Source of the DNA: Anthoceros angustus
Lineage: Eukaryota > Streptophyta > Anthocerotopsida > Anthocerotales > Anthocerotaceae
Direction: 5' to 3'
Assembly: GCA_010909165.1 (NCBI GenBank)
Contig: VJWM01000227.1
Span: 124,001-188,000 of the forward strand
Length of the DNA: 64,000 nt
Of this stretch, positions 1 to 10,358 are shown piece after piece. The stretch's first letter is position 1. Every line of letters begins with the position of its first letter. A program made the translations under genes and the position numbers. A model generated the notes under the pieces. It was not told the origin of the DNA. It did not search any database and saw only the letters and a list, made by a program, of their open reading frames with translations.

Positions 1-555
1 TATCGGAATCTGGGAGCTGGAATCTGCAGCACGCGTGAATGCTCGCCGCGTGGACTGGGTGCACTGAATCTTCCCAGAGATCCACCCTGGCGAAACCCCA
101 ATTCGCCGCACCGCCCACCGATCCCGCCGACAAGACCAGATGTTGCCCCGGGATTTCTTGACCAGGGGCCCTACACTGCTCGTTTTAGCTTCTAGCATTT
201 GGCATCGCATCAATGTCTTCTTCTCTCCGCCTGCAGCTCCACTTCATGCAACTTGCTCCTGTTCATCACTGACGAGCCGCCGTCTTCGTCATCAGCACCT
301 CCGGCTTGTCTCGTCAGCCTCTCATCTTTCTGATCTGGCTTGAGCTCGTCGGGACTGGGGACACAGACACACTGTGGATGACTACAACGTTTTCGCTCAA
401 TCCATGTCATCGGGTATGCCACGAATCCATGGACATTCCTTATCACCACGCAGCTTCATTAAAATCTTGAATTCATCTCAGGCTGCTGACGCACTCATGG
501 TGTGGTACAGCGTGCTAAGTACATGTATGTACAGAAGTACGCACGGTAATTCCTT

Positions 556-1197
556 CTATCTGTCCACATAGCCGTCTTCCCTGTCTTGTGCTTCCGAGAC
601 TTTGTTCGCTATGCTGGTGGCCTTGTACCAGAGGAAGCCCTGCAGGAACGGAGAGCCCTTGAGCATTCCCTGCTTCTGAGCTGAAACGTGCCAGGCAAGA
701 GAAAGCTGCGTGCAATTGCTGCCTCCTACCTGCCTACGGCTCAGCTCAGTGGACGGGAGAGCACACGTACCGCAACAGGAAGGCCGGTGATGGCGAAGAA
801 GCCCAAGATCGGGCCCCAGAGCGGGCTGTCCGGTTGAACCACCCGAAGATAGGGTTGGGTTGAAGTACTCGAACACGGAACCCACCTGATGCCACCATCA
901 AAACACGCACAACCCACACTCACGTGAGCACGGAACCCGCAATTGTCCATATCAATCAAGCTGGAGCAACATCCTGGCGTTGCATTACCCAGCAAACCGG
1001 AATTTTCGTTTCCAGCAAACTTGCTTACCGCAGCTATGGCGACGATGGCTGAAGCCAGCAGGTAGACGAAGAACGGCAGGTCCTGGCCCTCCTCCGGAAC
1101 CGCAGCTGCTTTCTCCCCGCCAGCCCAGCGGCAGCACCTCACTCCCGGGCTTGGCCCATTCCGGGACCTTCTCCCCTCGCCGAGCTGCCGGCAGAGG
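556..1197 (-). pseudogene. RIQ-like (DUF1118) thylakoid protein, truncated copy 1
   Basis: This is a fragment of the gene whose most complete copy lies at 7378-8187. Exon 3 (556-639) encodes the tail with FLWYKATSIANK and ends in a stop. Exon 2 (about 770-888) encodes GSVFEYF but lacks one C and one A relative to 7551-7667, so its frame is broken. Exon 1 is cut at about 1197, just after the segment equivalent to KVPEWAKPGSEV, and runs into VIH exon 1 sequence. The transit peptide is missing. As written it cannot encode a working protein. It could also be a duplicate produced by misassembly. Confidence 0.7.
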
Positions 1198-1202
1198 ATG
1201 AA

Positions 1203-1690
1203 GATTTGGCACACAAACGCCCACCACCACCACCTTAGACGGGTAGTAGGCCCCATCCCGCCACCGAACACGCTGGCAGCAGTGGCGCCAACATTCTGTC
1301 CTCCGCCCCCATTCCCAGCAGGAAATGACAATCAAAACAGGCCAGATCGCTCCTCCAGATGCAACTCCACTGCATGCTCGAACACCCTGGCTTCCCCAAC
1401 ATGCAGCTCCCCAAATTCCACACTCGCCCCCGCCGCCTGCAATTCCGCCTCCAGGAGCACACCAGACACGCGGATACAGACACGCAGGGAGCGCAGCAGG
1501 TGGGCGGTAGCAGCGTGGCTTGGACTCTTGGCAGCCCAGGGGAATACTTGATTTGTTCAGCCCAGCCCAGCCCAGGCCACGCCAGGCCAAACTGGCCCAA
1601 AACCAGACCAAGCTTAGCCAACCCAAGGAAAAAACCAGACAAGGCCCAGCCAGGTGTGTCGCTTAATCACGGCTCGGAAGCTGCGCTTGA
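1203..1690 (-). pseudogene. VIH-like inositol pyrophosphate kinase, exon 1 fragment
   Basis: This repeats the first exon of the gene at 2967-4498, including the coding stretch for NVGATAASVFGG and VVVGVCV. It is cut immediately before the exon's splice donor and fused to RIQ exon 1. Compared with the other copy it lacks several bases in C-runs and an extra CAC is present in the histidine-rich antisense stretch, so the frames differ. No downstream exon follows it. I read it as a duplicated, non-functional piece. Confidence 0.65.
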
Positions 1691-1868
1691 CCTAACTGAT
1701 CCCAGGCTCATGACTCCCAGTGGTTGGTACGATCAACGATGCCGAGAATCTGGATTCGACGTTGTGTACTTGCCGGCACTGACATTCTCGTTCTCATGCG
1801 CAAGAACGAGGCCAAGAAAGAGTCGCCGAGCTGCTGCCAGTATGCACAAATAAAACCACCCACAAACT

Positions 1869-2966
1869 TATCGGAATCTGGGAGCTGGAATCTGCAGCAC
1901 GCGTGAATGCTCGCCGCGTGGACTGGGTGCACTGAATCTTCCCAGAGATCCACCCTGGCGAAACCCCAATTCGCCGCACCGCCCACCGATCCCGCCGACA
2001 AGACCAGATGTTGCCCCGGGATTTCTTGACCAGGGGGCCCTACACTGCTCGTTTTAGCTTCTAGCATTTGGCATCGCATCAATGTCTTCTTCTCTCCGCC
2101 TGCAGCTCCACTTCATGCAACTTGCTCCTGTTCATCACTGACGAGCCGCCGTCTTCGTCATCAGCACCTCCGGCTTGTCTCGTCAGCCTCTCATCTTTCT
2201 GATCTGGCTTGAGCTCGTCGGGACTGGGGACACAGACACACTGTGGATGACTACAACGTTTTCGCTCAATCCATGTCATCGGGTATGCCACGAATCCATG
2301 GACATTCCTTATCACCACGCAGCTTCATTAAAATCTTGAATTCATCTCAGGCTGCTGACGCACTCATGGTGTGGTACAGCGTGCTAAGTACATGTATGTA
2401 CAGAAGTACGCACGGTAATTCCTTCTATCTGTCCACATAGCCGTCTTCCCTGTCTTGTGCTTCCGAGACTTTGTTCGCTATGCTGGTGGCCTTGTACCAG
2501 AGGAAGCCCTGCAGGAACGGAGAGCCCTTGAGCATTCCCTGCTTCTGAGCTGAAACGTGCCAGGCAAGAGAAAGCTGCGTGCAATTGCTGCCTCCTACCT
2601 GCCTACGGCTCAGCTCAGTGGACGGGAGAGCACACGTACCGCAACAGGAAGGCCGGTGATGGCGAAGAAGCCCAAGATCGGGCCCCAGAGCGGGCTGTCC
2701 GGTTGAACCACCCGAAGATAGGGTTGGGTTGAAGTACTCGAACACGGAACCCACCTGATGCCACCATCAAAACACGCACAACCCACACTCACGTGAGCAC
2801 GGAACCCGCAATTGTCCATATCAATCAAGCTGGAGCAACATCCTGGCGTTGCATTACCCAGCAAACCGGAATTTTCGTTTCCAGCAAACTTGCTTACCGC
2901 AGCTATGGCGACGATGGCTGAAGCCAGCAGGTAGACGAAGAACGGCAGGTCCTGGCCCTCCTCCCG
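1869..2966. repeat. Duplicated RIQ segment, copy 2
   Basis: This is a direct repeat of 1-1096 and of 5072-6170 in the same orientation. It ends abruptly at about 2966 inside DUF1118 exon 1, where VIH exon 7 sequence begins. Confidence 0.85.
2425..2966 (-). pseudogene. RIQ-like (DUF1118) thylakoid protein, truncated copy 2
   Basis: Exon 3 (2425-2508, complete with stop) and exon 2 (about 2640-2757) are present. Exon 2 carries the same two-base loss as copy 1, so its frame is shifted. Exon 1 survives only from its donor (about 2900) to 2966, encoding the membrane stretch [16 protein letters not shown]. At 2966 it is fused to the truncated end of a VIH-type kinase gene, so transit peptide and the PEWAKPGSE region are absent. 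Confidence 0.7.
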
Positions 2967-4498
2967 CTGAACTTGGGTAGTAAATCATCACACTGTGGTT
3001 GTCACCTACCCAAACAAAAGTCAACGTTGACATCCAAAGTGCAGCGGACACTTGTGTGCCTATCCTCACGAAGGTCAAATGCGAATAGGACCTACCATCG
3101 ACAGGCTTCTCAACAAAGGGCTTCATGATCCTTTTGCCGTGAACTTCAACATAATCTTCTTCCTCAATGAAGTAGTCAAGGTCCTGATCCGGATACTCTC
3201 TATTGACAAGGGCGTAGGGGGGAGTGGGGATCCCATACTCTTCCAGTCGCTGCGACAGATGAAACACCCCAGCATAAGTGATTCACTGCCCACATCGCCA
3301 TCGATTTCTTACATAACATGTTGCCCCTCACACAGGAACCGCAAGAGGCGGGTTACAGTGGAGAACATACAGAGTAGACCTTCCTTCGATCATGGAGGAG
3401 GTGTTGCGAGCCCAACTCATTCACCAAAAAGGGCCTGAGGTGACAGTGAGCCAACAATGAGTATGAGGACAGGGAGGTGAACGGCAATAAGCACCCAGTT
3501 ACCTTGGACACTTATACCGCTGTAACGGAAAAGACGAGAGCTCACTTTCTGAGTAGCGCATACGCCTCAGCCTTCTCCAGAGGGTAGCCAGTCGAATAGA
3601 AAGCTATCAGACAGTCGCAGATTGGCCAGCTGCAGTGCAAACATGAAGCGTTTTTACAATCATGCTATCAGGAGCATCAAAACGTACGAAACACAAAATC
3701 AACAATGCAAAACAAACTGCGACAGCAAATCAACTGTCGAGTCGCTCAAGATTTCAGATGCGATTCATCAAAAACGCAATCTCAAGAATCAGTCGTACTT
3801 CTCGACAGGTTCCTCCAGAATAACTTTGTCTCCGAAAATAACCACCTGAAACGAATCCGTCAGCCCAAGCGGCACACATGAGCAACGAACCTTTGCCGCC
3901 AAGCTCTCCACACAAAGCCAAAAATCGAAACCCCAGCATCAGGGAGATTCCACCAACAAGAAACCATCGCCATAGACACCACCAGGACAAGAACCCCGCG
4001 GAGTGCAAGAAGACGTCAACGCGCCCATTAAAGTACCTCGAATTCCCCAAAATCCTGAAGCCTCTTCAAAATCTCGGTCATAGGAGCTGACAGAGCCTGC
4101 AACACAAGAGGGCAGAGTCAAATGTCACAAAACCGAACACAAGCCATCGCCTCCGCTCACCACCCCACCAGCGATTCTCACAAGGCGCGTTCGAGCATCA
4201 TGCAACCCAACTCAAGTCCCCCAGAACTCAAAATTAATCCCACCAACCACCACCGACACCAACACCCCTTTAACACAAAAACATGAGCCTCGAGGTCCGA
4301 CCCCACAGACGAGGACCCACAAATTTCCCCCTCAATTCCCCCTCCGAAACGCACCACGCACCTCGCCCACCGCTCCCCACTCACCTTCTTCTCCAGCACA
4401 CAAACGCCCACCACCACCTTAGACGGGTAGTAGGCCCCATCCCCGCCACCGAACACGCTGGCAGCAGTGGCGCCAACATTCTGTCCTCCGCCCCCCAT
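2967..4498 (-). pseudogene. VIH/VIP1-type diphosphoinositol pentakisphosphate kinase, 5' part only
   Basis: Recognised from memory of the plant VIH (PPIP5K) family, which phosphorylates InsP7 to InsP8 for phosphate sensing. Seven exons are readable on the minus strand: 4385-4498 (GVCVLEKK; an in-frame Met at 4657 is an alternative start), 4036-4096 (SAPMTEILKRLQ), 3799-3845 (FGDKVILEEPVE), 3546-3629 ([16 protein letters not shown]), 3371-3434 (PFLVNELGSQHLLHDRRK), 3096-3249 ([28 protein letters not shown]) and 2967-3005 (MIYYPSSAG). All have GT/AG borders and introns of about 85-290 bp. This is the N-terminal domain and the start of the ATP-grasp kinase. The remaining kinase and the whole phosphatase-like domain are missing because the sequence breaks into RIQ exon 1 at 2966. 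A short exon between the first two may have been missed. The break could be real or an assembly join. Confidence 0.8.
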
Positions 4499-5071
4499 TC
4501 CCCAGCAGGAAATGACAATCAAAACAGGCCAGATCGCTCCCTCCAGATGCAACTCCACTGCATGCTCGAACACCCCTGGCTTCCCCCCAACATGCAGCTC
4601 CCCAAATTCCCACACTCGCCCCCCCGCCGCCTGCAATTCCGCCCTCCAGGAGCACACCAGACACGCGGGATACAGACACGCAGGGAGCGCAGCAGGTGGG
4701 CGGTAGCAGCGCGTGGCTTGGACTCTTGGCAGCCCAGGGGGGAATACTTGATTTGTTCAGCCCAGCCCAGCCCAGGCCACGCCAGGCCAAACTGGCCCAA
4801 AACCAGACCAAGCTTAGCCAACCCAAGGAAAAAACCAGACAAGGCCCAGCCGGCAGGTGTGTCGCTTAATCACGGCTCGGAAGCTGCGCTTGACCTAACT
4901 GATCCCAGGCTCATGACTCCCAGTGGTTGGTACGATCAACGATGCCGAGAATCTGGATTCGACGTTGTGTACTTGCCGGCACTGACATTCTCGTTCTCAT
5001 GCGCAAGAACGAGGCCAAGAAAGAGTCGCCGAGCTGCTGCCAGTATGCACAAATAAAACCACCCACAAACT
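4396..5071. repeat. Duplicated VIH exon 1 and upstream flank
   Basis: Matches 1205-1868 in direct orientation. It covers exon 1 of the VIH-type gene and about 570 bp upstream of it, presumably its promoter. Differences between the copies are almost all in C or G homopolymers (for example near 1430 versus 4620). Confidence 0.85.
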
Positions 5072-6329
5072 TATCGGAATCTGGGAGCTGGAATCTGCAG
5101 CACGCGTGAATGCTCGCCGCGTGGACTGGGTGCACTGAATCTTCCCAGAGATCCACCCTGGCGAAACCCCAATTCGCCGCACCGCCCACCGATCCCGCCG
5201 ACAAGACCAGATGTTGCCCCGGGATTTCTTGACCAGGGGGCCCTACACTGCTCGTTTTTAGCTTCTAGCATTTGGCATCGCATCAATGTCTTCTTCTCTC
5301 CCGCCTGCAGCTCCACTTCATGCAACTTGCTCCTGTTCATCACTGACGAGCCGCCGTCTTTCGTCATCAGCACCTCCGGCTTGTCTCGTCAGCCTCTCAT
5401 CTTTCTGATCTGGCTTGAGCTCGTCGGGACTGGGGACACAGACACACTGTGGATGACTACAACGTTTTCGCTCAATCCATGTCATCGGGTATGCCACGAA
5501 TCCATGGACATTCCTTATCACCACGCAGCTTCATTAAAATCTTGAATTCATCTCAGGCTGCTGACGCACTCATGGTGTGGTACAGCGTGCTAAGTACATG
5601 TATGTACAGAAGTACGCACGGTAATTCCTTCTATCTGTCCACATAGCCGTCTTCCCTGTCTTGTGCTTCCGAGACTTTGTTCGCTATGCTGGTGGCCTTG
5701 TACCAGAGGAAGCCCTGCAGGAACGGAGAGCCCTTGAGCATTCCCTGCTTCTGAGCTGAAACGTGCCAGGCAAGAGAAAGCTGCGTGCAATTGCTGCCTC
5801 CTACCTGCCTACGGCTCAGCTCAGTGGACGGGAGCACACGTACCGCAACAGGAAGGCCGGTGATGGCGAAGAAGCCCAAGATCGGGCCCCAGAGCGGGCT
5901 GTCCGGTTGAACCACCCCGAAGATAGGGTTGGAGTTGAAGTACTCGAACACGGAACCCACCTGATGCCACCATCAAACACGCACAACCCACACTCACGTG
6001 AGCACGGAACCCGCAATTGTCCATATCAATCAAGCTGGAGCAACATCCTGGCGTTGCATTACCCAGCAAACCGGAATTTTCGTTTCCAGCAAACTTGCTT
6101 ACCGCAGCTATGGCGACGATGGCTGAAGCCAGCAGGTAGACGAAGAACGGCAGGTCCTGGCCCTCCTCCGGAACCGCAGCTGCTTTCTCCCCGCCAGCCC
6201 AGGGCGGCAGCACCTCACTCCCGGGCTTGGCCCATTCCGGGACCTTCTCCCCCTCGCCCGAGCTGCCGGCAGAGGATGAAGATTTGTCCACCGCATTCAC
6301 GCTCCAGGTTCTGCGCCATCGGCTCCCGG
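5072..6329. repeat. Duplicated RIQ segment, copy 3
   Basis: Third copy of the segment at 1-1096 and 1869-2965, extending further into DUF1118 exon 1. It breaks at about 6330 into an AT-rich sequence that recurs at 9402. The last identical bases are a short GC-rich stretch ending ggctgct, which also occurs in the intact gene at 8035, so the join sits at a microhomology. Confidence 0.85.
5631..6329 (-). pseudogene. RIQ-like (DUF1118) thylakoid protein, copy 3, lacking the transit peptide
   Basis: Exon 3 (5631-5714), exon 2 (5844-5960) and the 3' half of exon 1 (6103 to about 6329) are all in frame and encode the mature region: KVPEWAKPGSEV, a membrane stretch [42 protein letters not shown] and a C-terminus ending DREDGYVDR plus stop. 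This is the only copy with both a correct exon 2 and a correct C-terminus. The upstream half of exon 1 with the start codon and transit peptide is replaced by AT-rich DNA. Copies 3 and 4 complement each other, which suggests one real gene has been split across two partial copies. Confidence 0.75.
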
Positions 6330-7378
6330 CTGCTTCCTCATTGCCATGTTGTTCACTCCTTAGGTGTGGAATACACCTATAGAGATATTTTATCCGCCAA
6401 AATGTTCCGCAACCATGAAATTGGTCTCCCCAAGCTTCCCTAGGCTACCCTACTACCTACATGGATAAGAGTTTTCCATGAGTTTTGTCCACACACTCTC
6501 ACGATCCTTTGTCAATACATTACAAAACGTTTTCTAGACTTGAAACTATAAGAGTAAATCATCTTTCTGATCTGGCTTGAGCTCGTCGGGACTGGGGACA
6601 CAGACACACTGTGGATGACTACAACGTTTTCTAGACTTGAAACTATAAGAGTAAATCATCTTTCATCTCGCATCTAGTATCTGCTTTTAAATCAATCATT
6701 CTAATAGCATGGAGATAAATAATTTTTCTGTTCTTTTGAATTAAAAGAGAACGTGGAGACTTTCATGATCAATTCAATTCAAAATAATTGTGGTCTAACG
6801 CACACAACCCTCCAAGTAAGTGCAAAACGTGCCCTATATCAAGGATGACATCATAAATTATGTACCACAATCTATCATCTAACCATGTTATACCTATTCC
6901 ATTTCTATGCCTCTATTTCGTGCGTGCTATTCCTGAATGGGATCATACTCACTTTACTAGATGGCATAAAATGAGGACTATTAAACATGATAAAAAAAGT
7001 ATGCTTTAATATATATAAATTTTAAACTATATAATAAAATTTTATATTATAAATTTTATGATCATTATAGATGTTATTTTAATTATTACTAAATTTTTAA
7101 TTATTACTGATCAGATCATTAATAACCTAATGTATGTTATCCATATATATTAAAATTAAGCGAATGCTAACAAACTAGCCCTATGCACCGAAACCAGGCA
7201 TCTTTGTTCCGAGTTCTATGGGCTGTAGTAAAGTCTCTAAAATGCACACGTTCCTATAGAAGGATTCTAAAAAAACTAGCCCTATGCACTAAAAGAGTAT
7301 CTTTCTTCTAAAGTGCTTTTGTGCATTAATAACATCTCTAACATGCAACACATACCTATCTATGTAGATCATCTTGCA
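6330..7378. repeat. AT-rich 1-kb direct repeat, copy A
   Basis: Nearly identical to 9402-10358 (direct orientation). It is AT-rich and I find no convincing coding sequence in it. It differs from the other copy by a 71-bp insertion (6560-6630) copied from RIQ flanking DNA, and it ends at an actttgttc microhomology where RIQ exon 3 resumes. Confidence 0.85.
6560..6630. other. 71-bp templated insertion from RIQ flank
   Basis: This block matches 323-393 (and its two other copies). It is inserted into the AT-rich repeat. The bases around it, about 35 bp of AT-rich sequence, are present both before (6530-6565) and after (6629-6668) it, so the sequence leaves the AT-rich repeat at an atctttc match, runs through RIQ flank, and re-enters at an aacgtttt match. 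Confidence 0.85.
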
Positions 7379-8187
7379 CTTTGTTCGCTATGCTGGTGGC
7401 CTTGTACCAGAGGAAGCCCTGCAGGAACGGAGAGCCCTTGAGCATTCCCTGCTTCTGAGCTGAAACGTGCCAGGCAAGAGAAAGCTGCGTGCAATTGCTG
7501 CCTCCCTACCTGCCTACGGCTCAGCTCAGTGGACGGGAGAGCACACGTACCGCAACAGGAAGGCCGGTGATGGCGAAGAAGCCCAAGATCGGGCCCCAGA
7601 GCGGGCTGTCCGGTTGAACCACCCCGAAGATAGGGTTGGAGTTGAAGTACTCGAACACGGAACCCACCTGATGCCACCATCAAACACGCACAACCCACAC
7701 TCACGTGAGCACGGAACCCGCAATTGTCCATATCAATCAAGCTGGAGCAACATCCTGGCGTTGCATTACCCAGCAAACCGGAATTTTCGTTTCCAGCAAA
7801 CTTGCTTACCGCAGCTATGGCGACGATGGCTGAAGCCAGCAGGTAGACGAAGAACGGCAGGTCCTGGCCCTCCTCCGGAACCGCAGCTGCTTTCTCCCCG
7901 CCAGCCCAGGGCGGCAGCACCTCACTCCCGGGCTTGGCCCATTCCGGGACCTTCTCCCCCTCGCCCGAGCTGCCGGCAGAGGATGAAGATTTGTCCACCG
8001 CATTCACGCTCCAGGTTCTGCGCCATCGGCTCCCGGCTGCTCCCAGCTGGACTCCTCCACTTGCATTCCTCCTCACGAGCCAGGAGTTGGCCGGGGAGGC
8101 TGCAGACGACGTGGACGGGGCATGGTGAGACCCGATTACAGCAGCGGGGGTGGCAAGGCAGGAGGAGGAGGCAGCCGGGGTTGCCAT
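7378..8187 (-). CDS. RIQ1/RIQ2-like DUF1118 thylakoid protein (most complete copy, 3' end missing)
   Basis: Exon 1 is 7810-8187, beginning MATPAASSSC with a Ser/Ala-rich chloroplast transit peptide; a Met at 8196 is also in frame. Exon 2 is 7551-7667 and exon 3 begins at 7418. The mature part has KVPEWAKPGSEVLPPWA, two membrane stretches ([16 protein letters not shown] and GPILGFFAITGLPVAV), then FLWYKATSIANK. This layout matches plant DUF1118 proteins; in Arabidopsis RIQ1 and RIQ2 of this family act in grana stacking and LHCII organisation. With copy 3's C-terminus the protein would be about 192 residues. Here the last 13 or so residues are lost at the junction at 7378. Family assignment is from motif memory, not a search. 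Confidence 0.7.
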
Positions 8188-8196
8188 GGCTCGCAT

Positions 8197-9401
8197 GTCA
8201 AAGCCATGGCTGGAGCAGCGCCATACTCACAACCCTAACGGATAGGCTTTGCTTGCTTCCCATTGGCTTGGACGCAGCTTGCTAGGGTTTGGAGCTCTCG
8301 TGTTTGGTTCTTTCTTTCATGTGGCAACTGGGAGGGCCTTGAAGACGGCGGAGGCTGTCACCAGGCTGTTCTCGCAAGTGCGTGAGTGGAGTGCTCAATT
8401 CCATGGCGAGGTCCGGCAGCCCGGGCCTTCGGCAGAGGCGGTGCCAGAAGAGACGAAATGCCTTTGGCATTGAGTGGGAAGTCTGTTGCGCCTGCCAGTA
8501 AAGCGTGGAGGCCTGGAGGGCCCTTTTTCACCCACTTCTTAACAACCACCCTTGTAGTATTTACACTCACAAGTGCCGCAACGAGCTGTTCTGAATCATC
8601 AGCCAAGAGTCCCGACACCCGCAGTCCGCACGCAGGGTGTTGGTGACGCTGCCACAGGGGGCTGTGGCTCACGTTTCGCCATGGGGTTACCTTACGGGGC
8701 CGCTGGCAACGACACCCCTCCATACAGCCTGGTCTGATTTCAAGCTCAGCGAGGCAGCGATCGGGCTTTATACAAATGTAGCTTTGTTTAGGTTTGTATG
8801 TACATGGTAGGGCAAAGGTGATGAACCAGGCTGCCAGGCTTCTGCATCGGCTCTCATCTCTGAAGGCTGAAACTAGGCTGTTGCTCCGGGGAACTCGCCA
8901 CAACTACAGCACTGGTTGCGTGCCCATCTCTGCACTTCTGGGAGATTTCTGCCGCTGCTCCCACCATCAGGCTCTTGCTGGCTTTGGGGCCCTGCTACTG
9001 TGTCACCATCCCACTTTTCCGCCGGGCGCCGGGCTCTCCTGCTGCCTACTTGGCCCTATACCTGCACCCTCACCACTTGTCACTCGGTTGTTGCCTACTG
9101 GGTGAGGCACATCCTTACAGATCTAGTATTGCAAATTGAACCTCTTCCCGCTTTCGTGGATTATGGTCCCTTCTACAGTGCTCCCCTTATCCGAAGTCTC
9201 TGAAATTTGCTACTCCCTAATTACGAGCTGTGAACTCACTTTGCTACTCGTAATTTGATAACCTAGTTCTTGCAAAACACAGCTACGAGAATGCCTGGTA
9301 TCCGAGGGCTTTCGTCACAACTTTTTGCTCTTGGGACACAATTCGGGCTTGCATCTTTGTGACTCAGAAATTAGTCACTGCCCGTCACCTTCCCCCGGCG
9401 G
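8197..9401. other. Upstream flank of the RIQ-like gene, no gene recognised
   Basis: About 1.2 kb of mixed composition between the RIQ-like start codon and the second AT-rich repeat. It should contain the RIQ promoter. Several open frames occur on both strands but none shows a recognisable domain, and I cannot assign a gene. Confidence 0.4.
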
Positions 9402-10358
9402 CTTCCTCATTGCCATGTTGTTCACTCCTTAGGTGTGGAATACACCTATAGAGATATTTTTATCCGCCAAAATGTTCCGCAACCATGAAATTGGTCTCCC
9501 CAAGCTTCCCTAGGCTACCCTACTACCTACATGGATAAGAGTTTTCCATGAGTTTTGTCCACACACTCTCACGATCCTTTGTCAATACATTACAAAACGT
9601 TTTCTAGACTTGAAACTATAAGAGTAAATCATCTTTCATCTCGCATCTAGTATCTGCTTTTAAATCAATCATTCTAATAGCATGGAGATAAATAATTTTT
9701 TCTGTTCTTTTGAATTAAAAGAGAACGTGGAGACTTTCATGATCAATTCAATTCAAAATAATTGTGGTCTAACGCACACAACCCTCCAAGTAAGTGCAAA
9801 ACGTGCCCTATATCAAGGATGACATCATAAATTATGTACCACAATCTATCATCTAACCATGTTATACCTATTCCATTTCTATGCCTCTATTTCGTGCGTG
9901 CTATTCCTGAATGGGATCATACTCACTTTACTAGATGGCATAAAATGAGGACTATTAAACATGATAAAAAAAGTATGCTTTAATATATATAAATTTTAAA
10001 CTATATAATAAAATTTTATATTATAAATTTTATGATCATTATAGATGTTATTTTAATTATTACTAAATTTTTAATTATTACTGATCAGATCATTAATAAC
10101 CTAATGTATGTTATCCATATATTAAAATTAAACGAATGCTAACAAACTAGCCCTATGCACCGAACAGGCATCTTTGTTCCAGAGTTCTATGGGCTGTAGT
10201 AAAGTCTCTAAAATGCACACGTTCCTATAGAAGGATTCTAAAAAAACTAGCCCTATGCACTAAAAGAGTATCTTTCTTCTAAAGTGCTTTTGTGCATTAA
10301 TAACATCTCTAACATGCAACACATACCTATCTATGTAGATCATCTTGCACTTTGTTCT
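9402..10358. repeat. AT-rich 1-kb direct repeat, copy B
   Basis: Matches 6330-7378 without the 71-bp insertion. Here the sequence continues into further AT-rich DNA (10359-10720) with no break, so this looks like the original location and the 6.3-kb copy like the derived one. Confidence 0.85.

Larger units (their letters stand above)
1..1868. repeat. Duplicated RIQ/VIH segment, copy 1
   Basis: Bases 1-1096 are repeated at 1869-2965 and again at 5072-6170. Bases 1205-1868 are repeated at about 4397-5071. The unit therefore joins the downstream flank and exons of a DUF1118 gene to the first exon and upstream flank of a VIH-type kinase gene, both on the minus strand. The copies are nearly identical apart from single-base differences in homopolymer runs (for example at the run of G near 174 versus 2034 and 5237). 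The abrupt join at about 1197-1205, inside exon 1 of both genes, fuses the two reading frames. Confidence 0.85.

Noticed and set aside
7467-8285. Plus-strand open frame of 272 codons over the RIQ-like gene
   Set aside because: Antisense shadow of the RIQ exons and introns; it ignores well-supported splice sites on the minus strand.
8249-8646. Possible small membrane protein in the RIQ upstream flank
   Set aside because: No conserved motif, no splice support, and several frames are equally open on both strands.
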